Shown: positions 48,301-61,420, counted from the stretch's first letter. The stretch is DNA of 64,000 nucleotides from Nissolia schottii (GCA_003254905.1 QANU01057582.1:3310-67309), one strand, 5' to 3'. A program made the numbers and translations. Notes: generated by a model not told the origin, from the letters alone.

Positions 48301-50687
48301 TGAAATAAAAGTGATACGCGTTACAATTTATGGCAATAAAAATGTTAAAAGTTTGCTTCTCGTTATAAAACCAAAAATTTTATGCCTACCTAGATGAATA
48401 ATAAAACAGGCATTCATTTACATGTTTTGTGGGCTGATGAATTAAGTCAATTTTTTTAGTAAGAGTCCAAACAAAATATACTCCCTTCAATTCACTTACA
48501 ATAAAAATTGAGATTTTTGTTATCCTAATACCCTAATATGTTGAGTCTTTTGATAATGGTCTTCACTTAACTTCTCCGCTTCAATCCTTTGTCCATCCTA
48601 ATATATGATTTATTAATGACTAAAACCAAAATTTATGATTTATATTAAGGACTAAAAATTTATTTAAGAAATATTTTATGTCACGAGGAAAGTGAGGTGC
48701 CGCATAAGAAAGATTGATTGACTTCCGTCTGTCACGCGTAGTTAATGATCCAAGCTGACGGTAGGGACGAAAAACAAAAAAAAAAATTATTAGGAACTGA
48801 AACAAAAAAAGTATTTATTAAGGACTAAAACTAAAATTTGTAATTTATTAAGGACTAAGAACTTATTTAATCCAATATTTATATATCAATACAAATAAGT
48901 TCATGTATTTTAAAATTATTTTCTTTATAAAAAGTAACATCTATATTTTTACACTTTACTTTAACACTTTGCTTTTACAAGATTCCAAACACTTTTAAGT
49001 AGAGTCATTCCTTTTGATAACCTTGCCATGACAATCCTACGCAACCCTTAGTAACTCCCTCTCTCTATATCATTTATTACTTGCAATTACCAAGCTGCCC
49101 CTAATCGCTATCAGGGGACCACCCTCATTAATTGCCTAATAGCTAAATTGTGGCCGGCTGTGACAGATTGGCATTATATTATGGCTAGATTTTTATTCTC
49201 TAGAGAACTTTTTAAAGCTAAATTTTCCGTATTGAATAATTACTCCTAGAACTGTCCATTTAAAAACCGCAACATATCACTCTATTTCCATGATGCATTA
49301 TCTATTTCTTTTTCTTTTTCTTTTTCTTTGACTTCTTTGTTTTTATCTAAGCTATGATTATTGCTGTAAAATTTAAGTAGGTTATTTTTAATACAATTAA
49401 CTTTAGTTATGAATTCAAAACACATAGATGATGTGTTGCTTATCAATTGGATTTAGAATGCATGAGATGTTTGTTTTTTTCCCACACTATCAATAGCAAT
49501 AAAACTTATGGTTGTATTGTCTTTGCACAAAGGAAAACTAAATGTTATATTAGTTTAATATTCTAGCTCACCATGAAATTGTGAAAACGCAGAGTTAAGA
49601 TAAATGTATCTAATTTTTTTTTAAAAAAATCTTTTTGTTTTTGGTGGATTTTTGTTGGTCTCTACCGTCAACTTCAAAAAAAAAAAGTAATTTAGTATTA
49701 TATTAATTTAAAAATTATCAAACACTTATAAGAATGTTCACAATAATATCTTAATTTATGTTTGGTTATATAGTTTTTTTAATTTTCATTTTTGAAAATC
49801 AAATTCCCAAATTACATAGTTACATGGGATTCTTTCAATGCATGTTTTTAGTTCAAATTTGAGGAGATTAAAAATTGAGAAATCTATGTAACCAAACATA
49901 ACTTAAGAAATTATTGTGAACATTATTATAATTATTTGATAATTTTTAAGCTAATACAATATTATATTGCATTTTTCAAAGTAAGAAGGGGCGCCATACA
50001 ATCCACCTTTGTTTTTTAACGAAAGAAGATAATGTTTTGTTTGTAGGCTCTTATAAATATGTTTGTCTGTGTGTGATATAGGCCTCCGAAGAAAAGAGGT
50101 TGATATTTAGCAAAGAACTTGAAAAGGTTGGTAACGAAGGAGCTAAAGTATTGCGTCAACTTGGAAGCAAAGTGGAAAAAATGGAGAAGTTAAACACCGC
50201 AAACTTGCTCTCGGAAGTGCATGAGGCAGCCGAGCAACTGCAGATGAAGATTGACCAGCAGTTATTCCTCCTGGTCAATCACGAGATCTGGAAAGCTACA
50301 AGAAAGAATACTAAGGAGAATGAAAGTTCCGACATTTCGTTTGATATTGAAGACAACGAAAGTAAGCAATCGCTGATCAATTCCTCCAATGAATCGGGGG
50401 ATTATGCAAGATTTAGCGTAGAGGCGCCTTTGATGCAGGATTCGACCTTACAAAGATCGTGCACGAACTTAGGGTCCTGGCCACGTCTTCCGTGTTTGGG
50501 ATCAGATGCCATGGTACGCGAGCAAGAATACAAAGTATACGAAAGTGCGAGCTCCTTGTCTTTGGCAACATTTGCTTCACTTTTAGTGGAGTTTGTTGCA
50601 AGGCTTCAAAATCTTTTGAATGAATTCGAAGATCTTAGTGAGAAGGCCAATTTCAGTGACCCTTGTGATCAACCAATTTTGAGGTAG
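45384..50687 (+). CDS. ALMT: Aluminium-activated malate transporter family channel (ALMT9-like clade)
   Basis: Six exons (45384-45714, 45825-45962, 46223-46492, 46620-46756, 46856-47002, 50082-50687) give 542 residues. ALMTs are anion channels passing malate or chloride; the ALMT4/5/6/9 group acts at the tonoplast. Residues about 65-210 form the membrane part, including the signature [20 protein letters not shown], followed by [20 protein letters not shown] and PIWSGEDLH. The cytosolic half has [50 protein letters not shown], then [10 protein letters not shown] and [11 protein letters not shown]. The C-terminal third is Ser/acidic-rich and the protein ends CDQPILR. Intron 5 is 3.1 kb and contains transposon insertions, but the flanking exons join in frame as in the family. 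Clade assignment is from motif memory. Confidence 0.93.
48620..48870. repeat. Direct-repeat pair in ALMT intron 5 (MITE-like)
   Basis: GACTAAAACCAAAATTTATG followed by ATTAAGGACTAAAAATTTAT near 48618 recurs as GACTAAAACTAAAATTTGTA and ATTAAGGACTAAGAACTTAT near 48821. The sequence between carries CTGACGGTAGGGACG-type phrases common in Mutator-like MITEs. Confidence 0.45.
49694..49967. mobile_element. MITE in ALMT intron 5, close to exon 6
   Basis: About 80 bases at each end are inverted copies with roughly 85 percent match: TTAAAAATTATCAAACACTT, AATGTTCACAATAATATCTT, and TTATGTTTGGTTATATAG at the left, mirrored at the right. It ends about 115 bases before the acceptor of exon 6. Confidence 0.75.
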
Positions 50688-51559
50688 GTGACGATGGCAA
50701 TATAGGCCACATATATTTATTTTACATCTTATTGTATTAGTACTACATGACAAAACTCTAGGTACATAATTTGTAAAAGGTCATAAAAGTTTTGTTTTCT
50801 TTCGATAATTAACAAAAAAATGCTCAATTCTCAAAAAAGGAAAGAATATTTAGGACGCAATAATAATCTCTTTAAAAAGGAGAACAACCACCTAAAAACT
50901 ACTACTCACATAAGTACAGCCAAAATGCAATCCCTTGAAGTACTACATTTAGTTATTTTAGCCAAAATGTAGCTTAATCAAACCCTTTTGATGCACCAAG
51001 AAAAAGAATCCACGAAAACCTCTCAAACTAGAAACACTACTCCACGTAAGCATGATGACTTAATCCACTTGGAGCATATAACCTCATGAAGCATAAATCT
51101 CTTGAAGTATAAACTTCTTGAATAAGAAACCTTAGGTATATAGCAGACCATTGTCACCTAGCACACTAATCCTATTTTTTCTGTTATGCATCATTCGAGA
51201 ACCACTCGGGGCATTGCAGTGTGAACCTTGATTACCATTGTCGCATGACATCCCACTGCCCTCTTTCTAGAGCAGTCACACTTCGATCTCACCTTAACTG
51301 TAAGCGCGATACAAAAAATAACCAAGCCCCACCTTATTCAACCCTTTCAAAGTCAAACGGATGCAGGATACCCAATGAAAGATGGAAATAGCTACATGGA
51401 CGGGTGAAGGAGAGCATCTGAATGTCTGTACAGAATACGCCGACAAGGACGATGGCAACACACACGCACATGCGCGCACACACATACATATACACATATT
51501 TTATCTTGAACGGAAAGGTGACGTGTCACCACTGATGAACTGGGAGTGTTTCGGCTCCA
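50688..51559. other. 3' flank of the ALMT gene
   Basis: AT-rich; contains a CACACGCACATGCGCGCACA-type microsatellite at about 51458-51500. No gene recognised. Confidence 0.5.
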
Positions 51560-52849
51560 GTTAGAATGCTTGGGAGAGGGACCTGCAAGGGACTCTGATG
51601 CTTAAGTCAGTAATCGTCTTAGGCGAGTTTTTGGGGTGTTGGATAACGCACCTCATCTCTAGCCCCCCAAGTTCTCTTTAATAGAACCTCCTAGGCTATT
51701 TAGCCTGAATTGCATTCTCGTCGTGCCCGAGCTTCGCGGGGACGTGCTGAGCTCTTGCTCATCCACAATGGTTTTATCTAGAGTGGGAATAAGACACGTA
51801 GTGACATGGGGGGGTTTATAGTGATCATCTCCCCACACCAGGTAGTATTGGGCAGTTGTATTGACCTAGACCTTGCTAGGTCCGACCTTCTCAAAGTCGG
51901 GTCCTCGGATCAAGTTTCTAACCCACAGTTGTTTACATGGGCTTATTTTTGACCCAGTCCACAAGCCCCTAAGTTCAGGTTAGGACGTGTTCTAGGCCAA
52001 GCTTGCCATGACAAGGTCGAGCTTATCCCCTATATGCCCCAAACTCTTGTTCTAAGGCCTTCTTTTGTTGCAAACTCGTGTTGAAAACTATGGGTCCCAT
52101 AAGTTTAATGATAGTTTTTCCCCTTTCCTCGAGAGACACACTTTGAACGTGGTGGACATGTGTAAGTGAGAGACAGTTTCTCTTCCCAACACATATCTTT
52201 CAGACAAGATGGATGACAGTGATGATGGTTTCACATGGCATGATCTCACGGGAGTAACCAATCGTTAACTGCTCCCATTCATTGATTCAATCAATGGTGA
52301 TAAGTATGATGACTTTTTTGAATGGACTAATCCCAACCATTTCTTTGCCTGAGAGAGAAGTTATAAATATTTTAAATATCTTCCTTCATTGTCCTTATTC
52401 GGACACCTCTACTTTTCTCACAAAAACCTCCTTTTCTTCCCTGAAGAGTTTTCTCCACCATTCTCCTACTTACTATGATCCTCTTCTCCTTCCTCAAGCA
52501 CTTCTATCTTCTAGTGCCACCTTATTCCTATTTGTTGTCTACCCTTGTGTGAAGATATCTAGGGTTTGAAAAATAGAGGATTCCCTCTACTTCTAGTGCG
52601 GTCGAATCCTCTCTCGTGGAAGGGGGTTTCGTATTGTTGAGTGCCTTTCTTAGTGTTGGGTCGAGAGTCTATTTACACCAATCGCAACATCCTCTCTCTA
52701 TTTAGGAGTAATTACCAAATCTCTAGTATCGATAGGGAGGAGGACTTTTCCCTCCACCCTTGCTCCCCTTAGGATAGGGTTTGTCACTTCCTTAATGACA
52801 TCCCATTCTGTACTACATTTATGTGTACGATGTCTTTTTTACCTACTTG
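51560..52849. other. Transposon-like debris
   Basis: GACCTGCAAGGGACTCTGAT followed by GCTTAAGTCAGTAATCGTCT is a phrase seen in dispersed plant transposons with unusually GC-rich flanks. The region is GC-richer than its surroundings, has no sound frame and leads into the retroelement-associated fragment at 52850. Confidence 0.4.
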
Positions 52850-53400
52850 GGCATCACTCTCCCCTTTCCCCCTTTCAGTGCTCTGTTCTTAGGCAACTCA
52901 ATGTCACTCCCACTAAACTCCACCCCAACGGGGTAGGCCTACGTTCAGTCCTTTGAGGTTCTCATGAACCATCTCAGGGTGGATCCTAGCATGGAGTTTT
53001 TTATTTCCAACTTTTTCTAAGCTAAGGGTATTAACAAAGGGTATTGGGTTTCTCTAATAGGTTGCCCTTTCACCCGTCTCTTTGAGTTATACAACTCCAT
53101 CTTCACAAATTTCGAAATGCAATTCTTGAATGTCACCTCCCAAAAGGATGATTTTGGGCTTGACCTTTATCTCCATCTTTATTGATCCCATAGATGGGGA
53201 TGAGTTTTTTCCCTTGTTCGAGCAGAGATGTACCCACCAGATTCTACACTGTAGATGTAGATGCCTTACTCATGAGGATAAGTTGATGATAGAGTTTCTG
53301 TCCAACAATCGCTTGAGCCACCCTTTTTACAATACTGAGTTGGTGCTTTTTGAAAGGATCCTAGGAGGGTGAAGGCACACATGGGTGAACCCCTTAGGGT
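52850..53400 (+). pseudogene. 'Putative gypsy type transposon' domain (PF04195-like) relic
   Basis: Plus-strand frames read FQCSVLRQLNVTPTKLHPNG, then the VLMNHLRVDPSMEFFISNFF segment and KGINKGYWVSLIGCPFTRLF, followed by FGLDFISIFIDPIDGDEF after a frame shift. The order and motifs fit the plant-specific transposon-associated domain that precedes coiled-coil regions in Gypsy-derived elements. At least two frame changes and several stops occur. Confidence 0.6.
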
Positions 53401-55339
53401 TTTAAACTTAGGTTTTCTTGTATTTATCTTATTTATTATCTTAATATTATTATCTTATAAAAAAAATCAAAACGAGATTCAATTTGAAATCCTTATTACG
53501 ACTCTCTCTCTGTGTATATATATATGTCGCGTCTAAAGGATGCATATATAATAAAAACAAACACAACACATACACAGAACAATAACACAACATCGTCAGT
53601 GTCAGCTTTGCTTTCAGAGATACTTTTGACCCGTTCTAATATTTGTTGAGTATTATTTTGTAATTCGTTTTCAATGTGACTTCAACTACTTGTTCTAGAA
53701 AGTGTGAGTGTTCATCTGGTAACCTTATAATATTTTTATCTCCTATTTAGATTTATCCCTGTGTGGGTTTTTTTGAGTGTGTTGCTCTAATATTATTTCC
53801 ACCATTTTAATAGTGAGTAGACTTTCATTTTTGAGATTCCTTTAGTGAAACTTTCATAGTAGACTAGGTCTCATGGTTATTTGTCCCTCTCATTAGATTT
53901 TTCACGTTAAAAATAAGTGTGTGCTATCTGTTTTATCTATCTAATTTTTGTACTTTTAAATATATTGTTTGCCATGTATGAAGAATTTAGGACTTGTGAT
54001 TATTTTTTCACTCCATATACACGCATTTCCCAACAAGCACCTTCCCAATGGTTACACCAATTTTCTTACCCATCTACTTTTTGCGACAGTGTTATAAAAG
54101 AGCCTACACCCAGGTTTCCATCCAATTGAAACACATCTCATGCGGTGGCCCCTTTTCCATAGCTGCACCACCGCCCATAAGTTCCAATAGATCCTTAAAC
54201 TGCCCCAGACAACCCTCTCTATATCTGCTTCCTTTCCCATGGAGATATGAAAGAGTAGGGTTTCTAGTTCCTCCTTCTCGAAACCTATGGTATGGGATGT
54301 CCCCATATACTCTCCCATAGCACGCAAGGACCTTGATGTGTTTATGTATACATGAGATTAGTTTGTGAATAAAATAAGAAAATATATCCTCTCAATTAAA
54401 TTTATTGTCTTGTATTGTTAAATGTAATTTCTCACCATTTAGTGATGATATGAATCTCATACATGACGTAAGTAACAAAAAAGTTAATAGTAAAAAATTG
54501 CACTTGAGAGCACATCACAATAACTTCAATTGATTCAAATACATTCGGATTCAAATAATATAGAGACAAAAAATAAAATAAAATTAATGATAAAAAAGAA
54601 ACTCATAAATAAAATTCCTTATAGTAAAATTTTATCTATAAAGTATAAGAGTTTAATTTCTATTCATTAACCGTGTGAAAAAAAATTTATACTATCATCC
54701 ATTCAAATCTTTTTGTATATGCATGACTTTTAAAAGAATGAGAGATATATCAATCACTTATATTAATGTAGTAAAATTGATTAACCGTGTAAGATTTTTT
54801 TACACCTTAAGTAGATAGAAATTTAACTCAAAGTATAAACAGAAAGAAACACCAAAGGTCATACCAGGGCAGAATGAAACCAAAAATTAGCATAATTTTG
54901 ACCTTTTTAATAATGTTATCCTGCAGCAGTAGTGGAGATCCACCATCAACTTGATCCTGTTAAGTTAATTAAGGTTTAGCCACTACGTAAAGCCCGAACC
55001 AACCAAGTCAATGTTACGGATAATACAAGACATTAATATTTTATGGTAACCCGAACCATAAGTTTGGTATTGTTGATGATGATGTTATGCGAGGAATAAC
55101 AGCGACCATTATTTCACTGGAAAGTAACCGCCAAATCCCTTCTAATACATTTGATTTGGCTCATACATTCAATAATTGCATCATAAAACTTAAAAGTGCT
55201 CAACGCTATAGACACTTGTCAACGTACGAAAATGGATATATTCTTCCAACTTGACACATTTGACATAAAAATTAAAGATCCACAGTCCTGCATTCTCGGA
55301 CCCAAAACATTGTCCACAAACCAAGTACTTTTATATATA
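53401..55339. other. Gene-poor AT-rich region
   Basis: No gene recognised. Short open frames at 54050-54330 on both strands overlap each other and match nothing known to me. Confidence 0.5.
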
Positions 55340-55562
55340 TATATGAGTCCTGCTACACTAAAAAATATACACAATACATGCACCTTATATTTATATACAT
55401 AAAGTTTGTGTTTTAATGCCATTAATGTTTGTGCACTTAATTAAGTATAATTGAGAATATCATTTATAAATTTATAATGTTTATGCACTCATGAGAATAA
55501 AGTTTATATATTATTAATGGTGTATGTATGAATGTATAAAATTAAGTGTATACTTAACATTT
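55340..55562. mobile_element. MITE copy A
   Basis: GTCCTGCTACACTAAAAAAT leads into CACCTTATATTTATATACAT and AAAGTTTGTGTTTTAATGCC. The right end is ATTAAGTGTATACTTAACAT. It is the same family as 56068-56276 (inverted) and 10676-10795 (shortened). Confidence 0.65.
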
Positions 55563-56067
55563 ATATATATATATATATATATATGAGCTCCAACACCAAA
55601 TTATTTTACAAGTCACGCGTGCCAATTTCCGAACGCACGGACGGTCACAAAGCCAAGCCACAATTAAAGCCTGCTTAGAGAGTCGTCTCTTGCATAACCA
55701 ACCATTATGGAGACACAATATGATGACGGTACTTTTTATGCGGAAATTAGGAGGCAGATTCTGCTGTTGACATCGGAAGATAACGAAGACTTGGTGGGAG
55801 AAAGAAAACGTTTTAACTCCGTTAGAGTCGCTAAGGGACGCGGTTAAGTAAGAGGGCAGTTTCACAACCAACAAGCAATTTCTGTTTATGGGAAGCGGGT
55901 ACAGCTGGGAGCTCTGGCTCAGCGCCTGATTGGCTTGTGAGCTTGTGGAAGAATGGGAAAGGCACTGACTGGGGTCTTCATTCCCCCAAGCTGTCACGTG
56001 TAGGAAAATCCAAAGACCAGGTACAGACTCATCATGTTTCTGTTTCCAGTGAATTTTTAAAATAAAA

Positions 56068-56276
56068 ATGTTACATATGCACTTAATTTTATACATTTAT
56101 ACATACATTATTAATAATGTATAAATTTTATTTTCATGAGTACATAAATTTATAGATGATATTCATAATTATATTTAATTAAGTACACAATATTATATAC
56201 ATTAAAATACAAACTTTATATATATAAATATAAGATGTATGTATGGGGTAAATTTTTTATGTGTAACAAGACTATT
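56068..56276. mobile_element. MITE copy B (inverted relative to A)
   Basis: It begins ATGTTACATATGCACTTAAT and ends TTTTTATGTGTAACAAGAC. The reverse complement follows copy A closely, including AAAGTTTGTATTTTAATGTA and TACATAC ends. The two copies bracket about 500 bases of single-copy-looking DNA. Confidence 0.65.
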
Positions 56277-56848
56277 TTTGAAAACGTGGAAACTGTTGGA
56301 CAAAGAACTGAATCTCTTGCCCACACGGGGTAATTTAGGAGACGAATTTATAGACCGGTGGTGAATAGGGATGGAAGAGCCGATTATAAGTTCTCTCTTG
56401 ACACATCTATCTATGTGCAGAGTTCACAATAAAACCTGATGGAAATTAAGAAGAACGAAAAAATTAAGAAAAAAAGAGCTATGATTCAGCTTCAAAATAT
56501 CACGTCATCATCCGAATAAGAAAAACGATTTGGTTGATTTATCCATTATTAACTATTGAAGTCACGCTAATTTTGCTATGCTTTCCGGTTGTTAGTGAAT
56601 TCATGAAACGGCGACGATGAAATGCATTTACCGCTACAAAACCTCTACTTTCCAACGTGACATTCCCCAATGACCATTCGAATGCTCCAATAATACAGAG
56701 TTTCCCAACAATTAAAAACTAGCAGTCTTGTACAAATCAAGATTCAGGCCATCATCTATTATAATCTCTGAGGCGTCGCAGCAATTTGGAGACAACATAG
56801 TAGTTCCCACAAGATGAACTTAGGGATATTCATCAATCAATAGATGGA

Positions 56849-56870
56849 TATATATATATATATATATATC
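56849..56870. repeat. TA dinucleotide microsatellite
   Basis: Alternating TA run just downstream of the TGA stop codon. Confidence 0.8.
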
Positions 56871-56882
56871 AAATATCAATCC

Positions 56883-59800
56883 CTACTCTCTGGGGCGCGC
56901 TAACCACAGCGAGCTAAGCGCCCTTAGTCTTGAAATGTAATCGTTTATGACAAGGAGAGCGCGAGCAATCTGACGCGTCGTCAAAATCCGTTGCAACTGC
57001 TGCAGCGTTTCTTGCTTCAACAGGTCAGCCTAAGAACACAAACCATAGTCATAATACGGTTCTAGTGATCTAAAGGAATCTAGTTTATTGATGATTTATG
57101 TGGATTATTACATTTATATTGCCCCCAAATGATTTATTTCTCATAATATGATCCATATAAAAAATTTACATTTGTATGAGTTTAAGTCTGAATTAGTCAC
57201 AATCTGTGACGAATTCAAACCCTCAAACTTTTCATTTTTATTTAAAAGGTCTGAATTCTCCACATGACACATTCAAACTTTTTTTTCCTTATAAATATCT
57301 GAATTCACCTCACGATTATACACTTCATGGTCTCGTACCTGATGAAGGAAGCTCTCGAGTGTGGCGAGACTGCCCATTGCAAGTCCCATCTGGCCCATAT
57401 AATCAGCAACATCATTTCCAACGCCAGTGGGTCCCAGGGAGGTGGGGGAGAGCGTGTCCCTAAGAGATTGGTGTAACGCATCCAAGCCTTGGGACAAAGC
57501 GTCCTCCGCCTGCTGGGAGGACAGCTGCAGGTTATAAATCCCCATCAGCTGCTGCTCCGTTAGCGGCTCAAGGTGGTTCCGAACTATCTGAATCCCAAAA
57601 CATGCGGAGATGAATGTGCTTCTACTTTATTTACTTTGCAGATTGAAGTAGTATTACTGAGCCGATTAATCAAAAATTACCTTGAGAAGTTCAGATGGAC
57701 GGAACCCGCCAAGCCACATTAACCATCTCTCTGCAGGCGTCATCCACGTCCCGGAGAGCACGTGAAGCACGTCCGCCTTTGCCCCCGCACTCTTCAGCCT
57801 GAACAATTCGTCGTAATGCGCCATGACGCCGTCGACAAGGAGATGCAGCTCATCGTCACCCGTTTCGGAGTTCACGCTTGATCTAAGGTCGTTGAGAAGG
57901 CGCTGATGCTCGTCGACCCAGTGGGCGTAGTCCATGTCAAATGCTAAGGCAATCAGCGAAAACATTGGCTTAAAGGACTGAGGCTCAAGGTTTTATCATG
58001 TAGGGCGACAAAGAAATACAGGACGGTAACAAAACTAGAAACTTTGTCAGACATGCATTTCAGAAATTACAAGTGCTCTGCAGTGTGGATCAAAGGCATG
58101 TAAAATGATCGATAACATCAGCCTCACCCTCATATATTGCCAAACAGAAAATCATATCCATAAACAGAACCATCGTGCAGTTGAAAAGAGATTGTGGATA
58201 AAAGTGTCATATTTCTGCTACTGAAGAAAACAATGCAACTGAAACTGCAGCCACTATTATAATTACCATTTCCAACAGCTGAATGGCCTTGATCCCCTGG
58301 AGATGCAATAACCACGCCCTGAATTGAAATAGAAACACGTTAACAAGGTCGAAATTGTCGACGAGTATCTGCTGGAAATCTTTCAGTTCTCAGACCTGCT
58401 GGCGCGCTCGTTGTAGCTCTTGCTCTAATTGTTCAAGCCTGAGTCTGCTGTTCTCCAACTGCTGTACATATGCCTAATGTAAAAAAAAAATACACAAAAT
58501 GATTCAAATATGTTCCACTTAGAATTCTACGACTCTGCAGCCACTATAATAAAAGGGGATATACTAGCACTTCAAGGAAACAGCAGTTAACTCTTGCACA
58601 ACAGAATACACCAGATTACTCCCGTAAGTCGATATGCTAAAACAGTTAATATAGGGAGGAAAAAATAATTATTGTGTTCATATATTTTCATGGGAATCAT
58701 TTAGCTATTATGAGATCCTAACAACTTCATGGTCTGCTCAATTATCTATTAACTAATCTGTGTTAGGCACAAAATAGTGATAATAATAATGATAAGATCA
58801 AATGGAGTTAAGAGTAATGTAAACTAATGTCGCACCATTTTATAATGCCATCTCTACAACAAATATTATCTTAAAACCAGCCAATACTTTACACGCCTCT
58901 TCATCCATAATAGAGACAGATAAAACAAAGGATCCCACTAATAATTTTCCTACATGTTCTAAGTATAAAGAGAGGCATCTAGCTTCACCCCTGGGGCCAA
59001 TTACCTTTTTCCTTAACCGACTCTTTCTTGCAGCCTCCCGGTTTTGAGCCAACCTCCGAACACTCTAGAGAAAAGGCATCCAAAAAGGGGGGGAAAAAAC
59101 AAATAACAAGAGAATAGCATTAGCAATGGAATATAGATCTGTGGCTAGGAGCTGTTGAGCCAAGTCGCAGCAACCAACCTTGTGATCTTCAGCTTTGACC
59201 TTTGTCTGATGCTTGGAGTCCACAAATAAGAGTGCCCCATGCTGTTGCACTCTATTGCACTAACACAAGGTTGAGAAAAAAANNNNNNNNNNNNNNNNNN
59301 NNNNNNNNNNNNNNNNNNNNNNNNNNNNNNNNNNNNNNNNNNNNNNNNNNNNNNNNNNNNNNNNNNNNNNNNNNNNNNNNNNNNNNNNNNNNNNNNNNNN
59401 NNNNNNNNNNNNNNNNNNNNNNNNNNNNNNNNNNNNNNNNNNNNNNNNNNNNNNNNNNNNNNNNNNNNNNNNNNNNNNNNNNNNNNNNNNNNNNNNNNNN
59501 NNNNNNNNNNNNNNNNNNNNNNNNNNNNNNNNNNNNNNNNNNNNNNNNNNNNNNNNNNNNNNNNNNNNNNNNNNNNNNNNNNNNNNNNNNNNNNNNNNNN
59601 NNNNNNNNNNNNNNNNNNNNNNNNNNNNNNNNNNNNNNNNNNNNNNNNNNNNNNNNNNNNNNNNNNNNNNNNNNNNNNNNNNNNNNNNNNNNNNNNNNNN
59701 NNNNNNNNNNNNNNNNNNNNNNNNNNNNNNNNNNNNNNNNNNNNNNNNNNNNNNNNNNNNNNNNNNNNNNNNNNNNNNNNNNNNNNNNNNNNNNNNNNNN

Positions 59801-60611
59801 NNNNNNNNNNNNNNNNNNNNNNNNNNNNNNNNNNNNNNNNNNNNNNNNNNNNNNNNNNNNNNNNNNNNNNNNNNNNNNNNNNNNNNNNNNNNNNNNNNNN
59901 NNNNNNNNNNNNNNNNNNNNNNNNNNNNNNNNNNNNNNNNNNNNNNNNNNNNNNNNNNNNNNNNNNNNNNNNNNNNNNNNNNNNNNNNNNNNNNNNNNNN
60001 NNNNNNNNNNNNNNNNNNNNNNNNNNNNNNNNNNNNNNNAAAAAAAAAAAAAAAAAACCGTCTACCTAAAACTACTAGAGAGAGAGAGAGAGAGGAAGGG
60101 GATCAAAAACCGTGTTCAATGTCCCATACTGCAAGTTGCTGCCACCAACAGCTACATTGCTCGACTTTATGCTGAACACAGAGCCTACAAAGCGTTCAAA
60201 ATTAAAACAAAAACATATTTAGAATGTGATACAGAGAGAGAGAGAGAGAGAGAAAAGTTACTTGAGCTTAAATCAACAGCATCTTCATGTTGAAACACAG
60301 GTGCAGAATGTTTGAGATCACCAAGATCAGAGAAACGCTCTGGGTTTCGTTTGGTGTTGTCCCCCCTGTTTTCAAACCAGACAAAAAACAGAGATAATCT
60401 GTTTGAACAAATACGATTTTCTGATGCAAAAAGATGGTTAACTTTGCTGCAGATGAACCCATTTCCCACAACACTCACAAGAAACCTCAAATACAAAAAA
60501 GAACGCAAAAGAAAATATGGACAAAGGGCGACAAAGAGAAACTAACCGAAGCAAGAAGGAGTGAAAATACTGTTGCTGGGTTCTTGCTTGAGCTGTCTTG
60601 AACCTCTGCAT
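56883..60611 (-). CDS. TGA10-like: TGA-type bZIP transcription factor (TGA9/TGA10/PERIANTHIA group)
   Basis: Exons in order are 60611-60547, 60365-60262, 60184-60111, a hidden part in the N gap, one ending at 59179 (start near 59247), then 59064-59005, 58473-58396, 58318-58267, 57943-57681, 57587-57339 and 57029-56883. TGA factors bind TGACG elements in the nucleus; the TGA9/10 and PERIANTHIA group acts in flower and anther development. The start MQRFKTAQARTQQQYFHSFL, with FSDLGDLKH and FQHEDAVDLSSS, marks this group. The basic region is NREAARKSRLRKK, the leucine zipper starts AYVQQLENSRLRLEQLEQEL, and the DOG1 domain includes DGVMAHYDELFRLKS and MWLGGFRPSELLK. It ends LRALSSLWLARPRE. From the basic region to the stop there are 282 residues, intact. 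The middle of the N-terminal half is unread. Confidence 0.9.
59283..60039. other. Assembly gap (N run) inside the TGA gene
   Basis: 757 unknown bases flanked by homopolymer A and GA repeats. One or more TGA exons should lie here, because sequence expected between the LQYGTLNT exon and the exon with VDSKHQTKVKAEDHK is missing. Confidence 0.99.
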
Positions 60612-61420
60612 ATTTTTTCACCTAACTTGTTACTAAATCACACACACACAGAGACGCAAAAACCTTGTGTTTCTCTCTCTACGAAAGCATCATCATCATC
60701 ATCATGAAGTTTTATCTTTTGTGCTCAGATAATGAGAAGCAGATTATGGAAAACATACACTGAGAACTGAGGAATGAAGGAAAAGCTTGATGTATCTTTA
60801 AGAGGAGGATAGCGTATTAATACTCTGTCTACTTGTTTATTATTTAATAATTTTATAATGCTAGGGGCATTTATTATTACTACATGGACTTGGGAGTTTG
60901 ACTTCTCAACACCTCAGAAATAGTCACACACTGTTCAATAACCATCTCAATCTCTCTTCCACGTCCTCTTTCACCTTCGGTTCCTTCTTTTTATTCCTAG
61001 TTCTAAGCTACCTACATCGTTGTTTTCCATGTAATAAAAGCAGAACAGAGATAAAAGGTATTGGATTACTACTAAGCACAACCTTTGCCACTCAGGAAAG
61101 AAGATTTTAGAACTTAGAAGCCCTAGGGTATTGCCAAAAGCCATGACTTCAAAAATAAAAATTAATAAACAAAAAGGAAGAACGACTTTACAAAAGTAAA
61201 CAATTAATCAATTCAGTGCTGTTATAAAAAAAAAAAGGAGAAAACATTAAACAGGACATAGTTATTAAATTGAGTCGACCCGAAACCTGATGACTCAGCC
61301 ATGGGACTCAGCCGATTGACATGTCAAATTTCATTCGTACAAGTTCAAAAAATTCACCATATATAGAATTTCAACTTAATACCCTTGTTGGGGTTGCCAA
61401 AAAAAAATGGCAATGCGACA
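60612..61420. promoter_or_regulatory. Upstream region of the TGA gene
   Basis: The presumed leader contains a GTGTGTGTG tract, GAGAGAGA and an ATG/CAT trinucleotide run at 60687-60704. No certain TATA box. The far half is plain AT-rich spacer. Confidence 0.4.

Noticed and set aside
59202..60293. 363-residue frame on the plus strand
   Set aside because: It runs through the N gap and GA repeats; the real gene is on the minus strand.
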